A stretch of 64,000 nt of DNA from NCBI GenBank assembly GCA_964509335.1, contig CAZDXB010000011.1, positions 1 to 64,000 of the forward strand. The letters run 5' to 3'. Shown here one piece after another: positions 35,008 through 42,642 of this stretch. The DNA is from CAZDXB01 sp964509335. Its GTDB lineage: Bacteria > Bacteroidota > Ignavibacteria > Kapaibacteriales > UBA2268. A model generated the notes under the pieces. The model saw only the letters and a list, made by a program, of their open reading frames with translations, ran no database searches and was not told where the DNA came from. The position numbers were made by a program, and so were the translations under genes. How positions within the stretch are numbered: the first letter of the stretch is position 1; every line of letters starts with the position of its first letter.

Positions 35008-35796
35008 TTATCTCTTCAGATTGCTCGCCACTCCTAAAATTTGGTCCGCCGTTCTTACCGCTTTAGAATTCATTTCGTAAGCTCGCTGGGCGACTATCAT
35101 ATTCACCATTTCCTCAACTATATCCACGTTTGACGATTCCAAAGCGTACTGAATAAGCTCGCCCGTATTGTTCAAACCGGGTTGCTCAAAAAACGCCTGT
35201 CCGGACGCTGGAGTCTCGACAAATAAATTGTTGCCTTCCGCTCGCAAACCGCCGGAGTTTATAAATCGAGCGAGTTCTAACTGCCCTAATGTCTGTTCTT
35301 CCATCGCTCCTTCGAGCAAAACGCTAACGACCCCGTCTCTAGATACGTGCAGTTCCAAAGCGTCTCTCGGCACGTTGAACCCAGGCTCTAAATAGTATCC
35401 CTGCGAGTTGACGATTTCACCGTTTCTATCGACTCTGAAAGAGCCGTCGCGGGTGTAGGCGTAACTGTTGTCCGGTTTCCTAACAATAAAAAAACCGTCG
35501 CCTTTTACAGCTAAATCCAGTTGATTATTCGTCTCTGTTATATCTCCCTGCGAGAAGATTTTCTTCGTATCTGCAAGTTCCGTTCCCGTTCCGATTTGAA
35601 CCTCGTTGAGCGGCTCTACGTTATATCTTCTGTTGCCGCCCGCAGGTTTTATGTTCTCGTAAATTAAATCCTCGAACTCAGGCCTAACCTTCTTAAACGC
35701 CGTAGTGTTTATATTCGCCATATTGTTCGAGATTATCTCTACGTATCTTTGCTGACCGCTTAGCCCCGTTGCCGCCGTCCTTAGCGTTTTATCCAT
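35008..35796 (-). CDS. flgG: Flagellar distal rod protein FlgG
   Basis: A 262-residue rod protein. N-terminal rod motif 'TLRTAATGLSGQQRYVEIISNNMANINTTAFKK', then 'LDLAVKGDGFFIV', and the C-terminal 'EEMVNMIVAQRAYEMNSKAVRTADQIL'. The length of 260-262 residues is typical of FlgG. It is 21 bp after flgF and 1 bp before flgA. Confidence 0.94.
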   Translation of the reverse strand: MDKTLRTAATGLSGQQRYVEIISNNMANINTTAFKKVRPEFEDLIYENIKPAGGNRRYNVEPLNEVQIGTGTELADTKKIFSQGDITETNNQLDLAVKGDGFFIVRKPDNSYAYTRDGSFRVDRNGEIVNSQGYYLEPGFNVPRDALELHVSRDGVVSVLLEGAMEEQTLGQLELARFINSGGLRAEGNNLFVETPASGQAFFEQPGLNNTGELIQYALESSNVDIVEEMVNMIVAQRAYEMNSKAVRTADQILGVASNLKR

Positions 35797-35817
35797 TCTA
35801 AGAGTCCCTTATTTTAA

Positions 35818-36600
35818 TTAATAGAATCTTCCAATTTTAACGCTCTCGTCCAGCGTTTGGTCGTTAGTTCTGATAACCTTGCTTCCGGCTTCGAATACCC
35901 TCTGCAACTCAATCATATTCACCATTTCGTCTATAATGTTTACGTTGGAATTCTCCAGCCATCCTTGGCGAATGAGAATTTCCTCACGCGGAACGTAATC
36001 GTAATCAGTCGCTTCCGTCGGGACGAAAAACGATTTCGAAGATGTTTGCAAGCTTTGGGGGTTCTTGACTTTAACTATATCAATCGTCCCGACTTCCGCG
36101 TTATTAGCGAAAACTTCGCCCTTCTCGCTGATTTTTATATTCAAAGCTTTCTCGTCTGCTATATATCCGTTTTCTAGCAAAAACTCTCTGCCTAAGTTAA
36201 TCTCTCCGCCTTTGCCGACCAGCTTCCTCCCGTCGTTCGATATTAATATTCCGTCCTCTGAAATTTGAAAGTTGCCCGCCCTTGTAAAGAATTCGCTTCC
36301 GTCGGCGCCTTCGAAAACAAAGAACGCGTTCTTATTCTGAATAGCCGCGTTTAAACGCTCTCCTGTTTGCTCGTAAGCTCCTTCGGTAAAATCCACGTAA
36401 GAGCCAATCGCCGGGTCGTCGCTTTCTACGTCTCCCGGCACGTTGTTGAATTGATTGACCGCCGAAATCAAATCGCGCTGAAAAACGGCGGAACGCTTAA
36501 AGCCAATCGTTCCGGCGTTCGCCATATTATTGGACAGAACTTCCAGCTTCGTTTGTTGGGGAGACATTCCCAAAGCCGCGGTATATAATTCCTTAAGCAT
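35818..36600 (-). CDS. flgF: Flagellar proximal rod/hook-basal body protein FlgF
   Basis: A 260-residue rod protein with N-terminal 'LYTAALGMSPQQTKLEVLSNNMANAGTIGFKRS' and C-terminal 'DEMVNMIELQRVFEAGSKVIRTNDQTLDESV'. It is a paralogue of FlgG, and order upstream of flgG supports FlgF. Genes for FlgB, FlgC, FlgD and FlgE are not in the window. It begins 4 bp after the FhlB-like gene. Confidence 0.9.
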   Translation of the reverse strand: MLKELYTAALGMSPQQTKLEVLSNNMANAGTIGFKRSAVFQRDLISAVNQFNNVPGDVESDDPAIGSYVDFTEGAYEQTGERLNAAIQNKNAFFVFEGADGSEFFTRAGNFQISEDGILISNDGRKLVGKGGEINLGREFLLENGYIADEKALNIKISEKGEVFANNAEVGTIDIVKVKNPQSLQTSSKSFFVPTEATDYDYVPREEILIRQGWLENSNVNIIDEMVNMIELQRVFEAGSKVIRTNDQTLDESVKIGRFY

Positions 36601-36604
36601 CTCG

Positions 36605-36886
36605 CTAGTCTTCCCTCGCTTTTTTATCTATTTCATCGACAAATTCCATAACATCGGCGGCGGCAGAGAGCAACTCTTCCGGTACGTTTTTCAGCAAATT
36701 TATCTCGTCGAGCTTTTTCAAAACTTCCGGATTCTTGATTACCGGCGTCCCCGACTCTTTGGCTTGCTTAATTATTTCTTCCGCCAATTTGCCGCTACCC
36801 TCGCCTAAAACCGATTTTACTTCGCCGCTTTCTTCCGAGTATCTCGCCGCGTAAGCTTTTCTGAATTTGTCTTTTTTGTCGCTCAT
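36605..36886 (-). CDS. FhlB/YlqH-like protein (FlhB C-terminal domain homologue)
   Basis: A 93-residue soluble protein that resembles only the cytoplasmic C-terminal part of FlhB: 'KAYAARYSEESGEVKSVLGEGSGKLAEEIIKQAKESGTPVIKNPEVLKKLDEINLLKNVPEELLSAAADVMEFV' matches the FlhB_C pattern with 'A.A..Y', 'G.G..A..I...A.E.GIP...N..L...L......'. It lacks the NPTH autocleavage motif. Stand-alone proteins of this type (FhlB in some bacteria, YlqH in Bacillus) can replace or modulate the FlhB export switch. It is the first gene behind the sigma-54 promoter at 36923-36938. Confidence 0.75.
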   Translation of the reverse strand: MSDKKDKFRKAYAARYSEESGEVKSVLGEGSGKLAEEIIKQAKESGTPVIKNPEVLKKLDEINLLKNVPEELLSAAADVMEFVDEIDKKARED

Positions 36887-36922
36887 TTTTTTCTCGCATT
36901 ACTTTATTTTCACGCCTAATTC

Positions 36923-36938
36923 TACAAGGAACGTGCCA
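36923..36938 (-). promoter_or_regulatory. Sigma-54 (RpoN) -24/-12 promoter of the flagellar operon
   Basis: On the minus strand 36938-36923 reads TGGCAC-GTTCC-TTGTA, against the sigma-54 consensus TGGCAC-N5-TTGCA: the -24 element is perfect, the spacing is exact, and one base of the -12 element differs. Transcription would start near 36912, about 25 bp before the FhlB-like gene at 36886. Sigma-54 control of rod, ring and hook genes is well known in several phyla. It requires an NtrC-type activator not seen here. Confidence 0.75.
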
Positions 36939-37025
36939 TTGTATTTTTAACAATCAAAGAGCTAAACGGCGGCGAAAAAATTCGAAAAATTTTCAGAAGT
37001 GATTTTTATAAGTCTTTGAAAATGC

Positions 37026-37057
37026 GAAAAGCGATTTTTTAGAAAAGCGATTTTTTA
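37026..37057. repeat. Two perfect tandem copies of a 16-mer
   Basis: GAAAAGCGATTTTTTA is repeated head to tail at 37026-37041 and 37042-37057. It is about 100 bp upstream of the -24 element, a usual distance for sigma-54 activator sites, though the sequence is A/T-tract rich and could simply be slippage. Confidence 0.5.
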
Positions 37058-37222
37058 TCGTTTTTTCTGTTTTTGTGAAAATTTGCGACAAATTTTAATC
37101 TATGTTTACTTTTAAACATTGGATAATAATAAACTCCAAAGAAAAAACGCGGCGCAAGAAAAAAGCGGGAGCGAAGAGAAACCGTATTGCCGCCCCAACC
37201 GAGGCTTCCCCCAACGCGTTTT

Positions 37223-37255
37223 ACTCATCCGACGACTCGGAGTCATCGGATGAGT
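37223..37255. repeat. 33-bp CTCATCC/GGATGAG palindrome, copy 3
   Basis: Arms ACTCATCC and GGATGAGT with inner GACT-CGG-AGTC; only one position in the stem does not pair. It is almost identical to the copies at 9688-9720 and 12923-12955. It is intergenic, downstream of the minus-strand SH3/barrel gene. Confidence 0.7.
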
Positions 37256-37309
37256 ATTGCTTTTCCGTACCTTAGAGAGGGGTAAACTTTAAATTCTCAA
37301 AAGGGAATA

Positions 37310-38251
37310 CTATAGAATAAAATTATAAACCGCAGACAAAGCGACTACTTTGTGTTTATAAGAGTAATCGGGGAAAACGGGAGTTAAGCCGAGCGAATAT
37401 TCTATTTGGAAATCCAAAGCGCTTCGTTTTATATTCCATTCTAATCCTAAACAAGCTTTAAAACCAAAGTCAAAATCGTTTACTTTAGCGTCGGGATAGG
37501 ACGGCTCGCTAAGCTTCGCGGCGAAGTAAGGACCTATCGCTAAGTAAGGGTAGGATTTAGCCTCGCCTCCAATAAAATCGTGTTTGTAAAGCATTGGAAT
37601 TTCCAAATACCCAATAGCGGAGTTTTCGCCGTTCAGCTCGGCGCCTTTCGTTGAATACAATAGCTCGGTTAGGAACGTTTCGCGATTAGCGAATCTATAG
37701 GAAAAACGAGCGCCCGCGGCGATACCGAAAGAAAATGATTTGTCGAAGTCCTCTTCGGAACCGGTAAAATTGTTTATCCCGCCGGAAATCTTAACGCCTA
37801 TACGATATTTTCGCCTCGATAGCGCTTTCTGATATATTCTGTTTTTTAGCTCGCTTTGCATTGTTTTTGGTCGCGAGTTTCCTTTATCGATTAAATCGCT
37901 GTAGTCCGGTTCTTTGTCGTTAAATTCAGGCGGTTCGCCCTCGTAAACTTTTGGGGAGCCTTCTTTTTGAGTTGAAACGGATTCCTTCAAAATCCAGCCC
38001 ATTTTATCGTTATAATTTACGTAATACCATTCGCCGCGCTCGTTCGTTATGAAAACGGCAAGATACTTTTGAATCTCGGCTAAAACTTCCGAATCTTTGT
38101 TCGGCGCGGCTCTTAACTCGGCGTTATCTTTTATTACGGTCGCTTTTATCGAATTTTGCGCTTCGCATTCGGCGCCATTTAACGATATAAAGACAAGAAC
38201 TATCAAAACGTTAAATGATAGCAAAACGGCTTTTTTATAACTTTTTCTCAT
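37310..38251 (-). CDS. SH3 domain plus outer-membrane beta-barrel protein
   Basis: A 313-residue secreted protein. The signal peptide is about residues 1-31. A bacterial SH3 (SH3b) domain covers about 34-95 ('NAELRAAPNKDSEVLAEIQKYLAVFITNERGEWYYVNYNDKMGWILKE' region), the kind that binds peptidoglycan or peptides. After a linker, residues about 145-313 form a predicted PorT-like eight-stranded barrel ('GVKISGGINNFTG', 'LTELLYSTKGAEL', 'AIGPYFAAKLSEP', ending in VYNFIL with a terminal hydrophobic residue). It is likely an outer-membrane protein touching the peptidoglycan. It is divergent from the gene at 38350. Confidence 0.72.
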   Translation of the reverse strand: MRKSYKKAVLLSFNVLIVLVFISLNGAECEAQNSIKATVIKDNAELRAAPNKDSEVLAEIQKYLAVFITNERGEWYYVNYNDKMGWILKESVSTQKEGSPKVYEGEPPEFNDKEPDYSDLIDKGNSRPKTMQSELKNRIYQKALSRRKYRIGVKISGGINNFTGSEEDFDKSFSFGIAAGARFSYRFANRETFLTELLYSTKGAELNGENSAIGYLEIPMLYKHDFIGGEAKSYPYLAIGPYFAAKLSEPSYPDAKVNDFDFGFKACLGLEWNIKRSALDFQIEYSLGLTPVFPDYSYKHKVVALSAVYNFIL

Positions 38252-38349
38252 TTTTTTGCAAAATAATGAAACAAAATCTCTCTTTTTTTGTTTATTAATA
38301 ATACGCTAAATTATAAATTATTTAATATAAAAAGGAGGAAAAGATTAAG

Positions 38350-39270
38350 TTGATTTTAGACCGAATTAAAAAAATATCGATAGTCGCGCTCGTTCTGACG
38401 TTTTCTTGTAATCTCGCTGCAGCCGAAGAATTCACTTTCAATTATAATCCGCCCGACGGCTTGACTTACGATTTGACCGAGAAGACGACGAAAATTAAGT
38501 ACGTTAATGGAAAGAAAGAACGAACCGACAAGATAGAGCTAACTACGCGAGTCGAAATACACAAAGACGGGAACGGATACGTAATCGAGAAAAATCCCGT
38601 TAAATTGAATTCGAAAAGGGACGGCGAGACGTTCGTCAATACGCTATACGCCTTTCTAAACCAGATACCCACAAGGAGCTTAATCAATTCGAACGGCGCT
38701 CTTACGGAAGTTTACGGTTACGAAAACATCGTAGCCAAAGCGAAGAAAAAGATGCCGCAGAGAGCGGTCGACGCGATTAGATTCACTGCAAATCCCGAAG
38801 CGATGTCGAAAAAAACGAAAGCTGAGTGGAACGCGAAAATAGCGGCTTTCGCCGGGCAGACCGTAAAAATAGGGGACGCTTTTACCGGTTCGGGCATATT
38901 TCCCATTCCGAACGGCGAGAGATTGACTTTCTTTTCGGTAGTAAAAATCGCCGACACCGTCAGGAAAAACGGCGAGAAACTAGTGAAAATAACATACAAA
39001 AACAGCTCGAATCCCGACTCCATCGCCGCTTTTATGAATTCGACGGTCGAAGATATAAAAAGTATGTTCAACTTCGACGCCAACGACGATTTAACGACGA
39101 ATATTTCTTTGGACGGCGGCGGCGAGCGGTTAATCGACCCTGACACTATGTTAATATACAGCGAAAAAAGCGAGCGCGTCGTCGAAATCGAATCGGAAGT
39201 TATAGGCGAAAAAAGCAAAACGAATAAAACCGTCGAAAGAAAAGAGTATATTTATGATTATAAGGAGTAG
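38350..39270 (+). CDS. Hypothetical exported protein
   Basis: A 306-residue protein of unknown function. The start is TTG 38350, chosen because AAGGAGGAAAAG at 38332-38343 is a very strong ribosome-binding site and no ATG is near. A signal peptide of about 25 residues (cut near NLAAAEE) precedes an all-beta region starting 'FTFNYNPPDGLTYDLTEKT'. The gene is rich in Lys and charged residues. The Cys in 'TFSCNLAA' could form a lipobox-like site but lacks a convincing context. I do not recognise a family beyond a loose likeness to DUF6263-type periplasmic proteins. Confidence 0.65.
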   Translation: MILDRIKKISIVALVLTFSCNLAAAEEFTFNYNPPDGLTYDLTEKTTKIKYVNGKKERTDKIELTTRVEIHKDGNGYVIEKNPVKLNSKRDGETFVNTLYAFLNQIPTRSLINSNGALTEVYGYENIVAKAKKKMPQRAVDAIRFTANPEAMSKKTKAEWNAKIAAFAGQTVKIGDAFTGSGIFPIPNGERLTFFSVVKIADTVRKNGEKLVKITYKNSSNPDSIAAFMNSTVEDIKSMFNFDANDDLTTNISLDGGGERLIDPDTMLIYSEKSERVVEIESEVIGEKSKTNKTVERKEYIYDYKE

Positions 39271-39312
39271 AATTTCTCTCAAAACAACAAATATTACATC
39301 AGTCTCATCAAT

Positions 39313-39543
39313 CTCATTCCCAAATTACAAGTTGGGAATGAGGTATTTTCTCAATCTGGGATGAGGTATTTTCTCAATTTGGGATGAGGTATTTTCTCAA
39401 TCTGGGATGAGNNNNNNNNNNNNNNNNNNNNNNNNNNNNNNNNNNNNNNNNNNNNNNNNNNNNNNNNNNNNNNNNNNNNNNNNNNNNNNNNNNNNNNNNN
39501 NNNNNNNNNNNTGGGATGAGGTATTTTCTCAATCTGGGATGAG
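39313..39543. repeat. Palindrome followed by 23-bp tandem repeat array interrupted by gap 2
   Basis: A TTCCCAAATT-family palindrome (arms CTCATTCCCAA/TTGGGAATGAG, 39313-39342) runs directly into head-to-tail 23-bp units that each read GAGGTATTTTCTCAAT followed by YTGGGAT. Units start at 39340, 39363, 39386 and 39409, then the N-run 39412-39511, then units resume at 39518 and 39541 in perfect 23-bp register on each side. The 32 bases before the gap equal the 32 after it, so the number of units is unknown. There are no spacers, so it is not CRISPR. Confidence 0.8.
39412..39511. other. 100-N scaffold gap inside the 23-bp array
   Basis: The run of exactly 100 N is a scaffolder default. Both edges carry the same 32 bp (39380-39411 and 39512-39543), so the gap was caused by an unresolved tandem array and its true size may be anything, including none. 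Confidence 0.85.
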
Positions 39544-39564
39544 TAACGAGACAAAATTAAGAAT

Positions 39565-40641
39565 ATGAACAAAAAGAAGAACATAAAAGATTACGGGCCA
39601 AAGGAGCTGAAGGGATTAGCCGAGGATTTGGACTATAAGAAATTCCGCGGCGCGCAGATATTCGACGAAATCTTCTCGAATAGACAAAATAGCTTTTCCG
39701 ACTCGACAAGCCTGCCGAAAGAGCTTAGAGCGGAACTGGACGAGAAATTTATCATAAACTCGCTCGAACTTCAATCAAAAAGCGAGTCCGAAGACGGAAC
39801 GATAAAATTCTTGTTCGGCTTAAAAGACGGCGGAGCGATTGAATCAGTTTTAATTCCGACGCCGAGCGACAAAGGCGAAAGATTGACTCTCTGCGTTTCG
39901 TCGCAAGTCGGTTGCCCTTTCAATTGCGTTTTCTGCGCCACGGGAAAGATGGGCTTCAAAAGGAACTTAACAGCGGCGGAAATTATAGACCAGATATTTA
40001 TAACGGAGCGGGAAATCGGCGATAGTATCGACAATATCGTTTTTATGGGAATGGGCGAGCCGACGCTGAACTTCGAGGTATTGGAGAAAAGCCTGAAGAT
40101 AATCGCCGACGCCGAAATAATCGGCTCGAAAAAGATAGTCGTTTCGACCGTCGGAGTTCCCGATGGAATACTAAAGCTCGCCGAAATCAAACCGAGCGTC
40201 AAGCTGGCGATTTCGCTTCACGCGACGACCGACAAGACGCGGCAGAGCCTTATTCCCTACGCCAAAAAAGCGCCTTTGAGCGAAGTCTTGGACGCCGCCG
40301 AAGATTATTACAAAGCGACGAAAGAAGCGGTTGCCTACGAATATTTATTTTTGAAAGGGATAAACAATTCCGATGAAGACGCCCGCCGTTTAGCGAAAAT
40401 AACGAGGCGGTTTCCGTCGAAAGTCAATATTATACCGTATCACGATGTATCTTTCGCCGGCGATACCGGCGAAGTCGAGCTTATGGAGGCAAGCCGCGGC
40501 GAAATCAATCGCTTCCGCGAGTTGTTGAAAGATTTGGGCGTCAACTGCTTCGTTCGGTCTTCGAGCGGTAAAGACATTAAAGCCGCCTGCGGGCAGTTGG
40601 CTTACTTAAAAGAATATGATTTTGTGGATAAAAACGAATAG
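39565..40641 (+). CDS. rlmN: 23S rRNA (adenine2503-C2)-methyltransferase RlmN
   Basis: A 358-residue radical-SAM methyltransferase acting on A2503 of 23S rRNA and A37 of some tRNAs. The radical-SAM cluster motif CX3CX2C is in 'CPFNCVFCATG' near residue 117. 'NIVFMGMGEPTLNF', 'KLAISLHATTDKTRQSL' and the C-terminal catalytic-Cys motif 'RSSSGKDIKAACGQLA' are all typical. It starts at ATG 39565, 21 bp after the tandem repeats. Confidence 0.95.
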   Translation: MNKKKNIKDYGPKELKGLAEDLDYKKFRGAQIFDEIFSNRQNSFSDSTSLPKELRAELDEKFIINSLELQSKSESEDGTIKFLFGLKDGGAIESVLIPTPSDKGERLTLCVSSQVGCPFNCVFCATGKMGFKRNLTAAEIIDQIFITEREIGDSIDNIVFMGMGEPTLNFEVLEKSLKIIADAEIIGSKKIVVSTVGVPDGILKLAEIKPSVKLAISLHATTDKTRQSLIPYAKKAPLSEVLDAAEDYYKATKEAVAYEYLFLKGINNSDEDARRLAKITRRFPSKVNIIPYHDVSFAGDTGEVELMEASRGEINRFRELLKDLGVNCFVRSSSGKDIKAACGQLAYLKEYDFVDKNE

Positions 40642-40645
40642 AATT

Positions 40646-41557
40646 ATGAGAAAGATTTTGATAATCGTAATTTTTCTGTCGACGCTTTTGACGGCGAGAG
40701 CGGAAAAAGGGATATTGGAAGAAATTCCGGCGAACAAAAACATTAAATACGTAATTAAGCTGGAAAACGGCGATATAATAACCGGTTACGTCGCCGAATT
40801 TCTAAGCGCCCCCGAAGAAGGCGAAGGAATAAAGTTTTCAACCGATTTGGGCTTAGCTACAATTTACGAATCGCAAATTCAATTGATTGTCAGAGAAAGC
40901 GATTACTACAGACATAGTCATCGCGTATTTCTTTTGCCGACGGCGGAGCCGATTGGCGACGATTATTTTATCGGCGCGTTCGAGTTGGGGTTCGCTTATT
41001 TGGGGGCGGGAGTTGGCGATATGTTTTCATTCACCGCCGGCAGGTCGCTCATCCCGGGCATACGTTCCGACCAGCAGATTTCCGTTCTTAACGGCAAAGC
41101 GACGCTGCTTCAAATGCCTTTGGGAAAAACGGCGGATAAATTAAGCTTCGCGCTCGGCGGCAATTTAGCGTTCATAAACCATGACAACCGCTTGATTCAT
41201 TTATACGGGACTTGCACGGTGAAATTCCACCGTTCCGCTATCACCGCGTCCGTTTTCAATAAATTGGGGAGCGCTAATTACAACAGATTAAACTTCGGGC
41301 ATAACTTTGTCGAAATGCGCTATCAGGACGGCGCTTTCGGCATCGGTTTGGGCTTGGACACGAAGTTCAAGAACGTCCACGGTTTGCATTTTATCGGCGA
41401 GCTTTGGAACAGCAACGTAACGAAGCCGACCAACACGGCGGTGTTTCTCGGTTTGCGGCTCGCCAAGTATAACTTTTCGTCGGATTTCGGACTGTCGTTT
41501 TTCACGCAACCGTTCGTCGCGCCGTTCGCAAGCTTTGTTTGGACGCCGTTCAATTGA
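40646..41557 (+). CDS. Hypothetical exported protein
   Basis: A 303-residue protein. ATG 40646 follows the rlmN stop by 4 bp and begins a signal peptide (MRKILIIVIFLSTLLTARAE); an upstream in-frame ATG would overlap rlmN. Residues about 30-70 ('YVIKLENGDIITGYVAEFL..' and 'IKFSTDLGLATIYESQIQLI') resemble a small Sm-like or SHOCT-free beta-barrel motif seen in 'LENGD.ITG.V' envelope proteins. The rest is glycine-rich beta, perhaps an outer-membrane barrel. No family is assigned. It is cotranscribed with rlmN and gatC. Confidence 0.65.
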   Translation: MRKILIIVIFLSTLLTARAEKGILEEIPANKNIKYVIKLENGDIITGYVAEFLSAPEEGEGIKFSTDLGLATIYESQIQLIVRESDYYRHSHRVFLLPTAEPIGDDYFIGAFELGFAYLGAGVGDMFSFTAGRSLIPGIRSDQQISVLNGKATLLQMPLGKTADKLSFALGGNLAFINHDNRLIHLYGTCTVKFHRSAITASVFNKLGSANYNRLNFGHNFVEMRYQDGAFGIGLGLDTKFKNVHGLHFIGELWNSNVTKPTNTAVFLGLRLAKYNFSSDFGLSFFTQPFVAPFASFVWTPFN

Positions 41558-41559
41558 TT

Positions 41560-41829
41560 ATGGATTTAGAGCGAATACGAAATATCGCGAAATTAGCTAA
41601 ACTGGAGTTTTCGGACGACGAGCTGAAAGCTTTCGCCGAGGATTTCGAGCGGATACTCGAGTTCGTCGGCGAAATAGACAAACTGGACTTAGAGGGCGTC
41701 GAGCCGCTTTACGCCGCCGGCGAGCGAAAAGCCGAGCTAAGAAAAGACGCAAAAGGAAAATCCCTAAACCACGACGACGCCCTGAAAAACGCCCCGCGCA
41801 AAGATGACGGGTATATCGGGAGCGAGTGA
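41560..41829 (+). CDS. gatC: Asp/Glu-tRNA amidotransferase subunit C
   Basis: An 89-residue GatC, the small stabilising subunit of the GatCAB enzyme that makes Gln-tRNA(Gln) or Asn-tRNA(Asn). 'IRNIAKLAKLEFSDDELKAFAEDFERILEFV..IDKLDLEGVEPL' is diagnostic. ATG 41560, 3 bp after the previous stop, is preferred to TTG 41539. gatA and gatB are not here. Its 3' end (41773-41804) is repeated almost exactly at 44532-44563, on the far side of the restriction-modification genes. Confidence 0.92.
   Translation: MDLERIRNIAKLAKLEFSDDELKAFAEDFERILEFVGEIDKLDLEGVEPLYAAGERKAELRKDAKGKSLNHDDALKNAPRKDDGYIGSE
41773..41804 (+). repeat. gatC 3'-end direct repeat, left copy
   Basis: These 32 bp inside gatC match 44532-44563 at 30 of 32 positions, the first 24 without a mismatch (starting GACGACGCCCTGAAAAACGC). 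Both copies encode DDALKNAPRK in one frame. It is consistent with an attachment-like or recombination duplication bracketing 41805-44531. Confidence 0.8.
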
Positions 41830-41931
41830 TAATTTTTGATAATGGTTTTGAAAACTTTTTCCTTTTGATTAACGATAAAAAATATTAATTTGTGAACAAT
41901 AAAATGAAGTTATGTTTGAAGATATTAGAAA

Positions 41932-42642
41932 TTGAGTAAAAAGTTGGATTCAATTAAAAATAAAGATATGAAGAAAAATTTAACTATTGAACTTTTAAAA
42001 CAAGCGGCGAAAGATTTCTGCAAAAGGGAATCTACTTACGACAACAAAGATTTATACGGCGTAACCGACGGCAAAGCGGTTGGAACAAATATAGAGCATA
42101 AGTTTCAAGATTTTCTTCAAAAGAATTATAAATACGAAAAAGGCTCTTCGGCGAGAGACATAGATTTTCCAAGCGCTACAATCCAGACCGATATAAAAGT
42201 AACTTCGATTAAACAACCGCAGTCTTCTTGTCCGTTCAGAGAGCCGAAACAAAAGATTTTCGGTTTAAGCTACAACCTTCTGGTTTTTGTTTATAACAAA
42301 ACGGACGACATAAAGAAAGAAACCGCTATACTCGACTTCGTTAGTTGCTCTTTTCTTAGAAAAGAAAGAACCGGCGATTACACGACGACTTTAAGGCTTC
42401 GGGAAATGATAGACGACGGCGCGAACAAAGAAGATATCGTATCTTATTTAAACGATAGAAATATTCCCGCCGACGAAGTTTCGATTGATAAAATAGCCGA
42501 CAGAATTTTAGAAAAAAAGCCGGAGCAAGGCTATCTTACAATTTCCAACGCTTTACAATGGAGATTGCAATACGGCAGAATCGTATCTTTAAGCGAAAAA
42601 GTTAAGGGAATCGAAAAATTAGTAGATAAAGTAGCGTTATGA
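41932..42642 (+). CDS. Type II restriction endonuclease (predicted)
   Basis: A predicted restriction enzyme of about 224-236 residues. The case rests on context and a plausible PD-(D/E)xK core: an early glutamate in 'GTNIEHKFQDFL', then 'FPSATIQTDIKVTS' with D-x-K, followed by a hydrophobic strand 'YNLLVFVYN'. The stop overlaps the methyltransferase start by 4 bp, the usual R-M linkage. The start is uncertain: TTG 41932 (MSKKLDS) or ATG 41968 (MKKNLTIELL). The specificity cannot be read. Codon use is close to the host's. Confidence 0.7.
   Translation: MSKKLDSIKNKDMKKNLTIELLKQAAKDFCKRESTYDNKDLYGVTDGKAVGTNIEHKFQDFLQKNYKYEKGSSARDIDFPSATIQTDIKVTSIKQPQSSCPFREPKQKIFGLSYNLLVFVYNKTDDIKKETAILDFVSCSFLRKERTGDYTTTLRLREMIDDGANKEDIVSYLNDRNIPADEVSIDKIADRILEKKPEQGYLTISNALQWRLQYGRIVSLSEKVKGIEKLVDKVAL

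Larger units (their letters stand above)
36887..37309. other. 423-bp intergenic region upstream of the flagellar operon
   Basis: No gene is visible. It holds the sigma-54 promoter near 36930, a perfect 16-bp tandem duplication GAAAAGCGATTTTTTA at 37026-37041 and 37042-37057 (possible activator-binding or curved DNA), a copy of the 33-bp CTCATCC/GGATGAG palindrome at 37223-37255, and TTAGAGAGGGGTAAA at 37272-37286. The stretch 37135-37215 is GC-richer with no clear structure. Confidence 0.6.

Noticed and set aside
39340..39543. CRISPR array
   Set aside because: The repeats are head to tail with a 23-bp period and no spacers, and no cas gene is present.
41850..41875. Weak GTTTT/AAAAC stem with T-run after gatC
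   Set aside because: The loop would be too small and the stem is A/T only, so I do not call a terminator.
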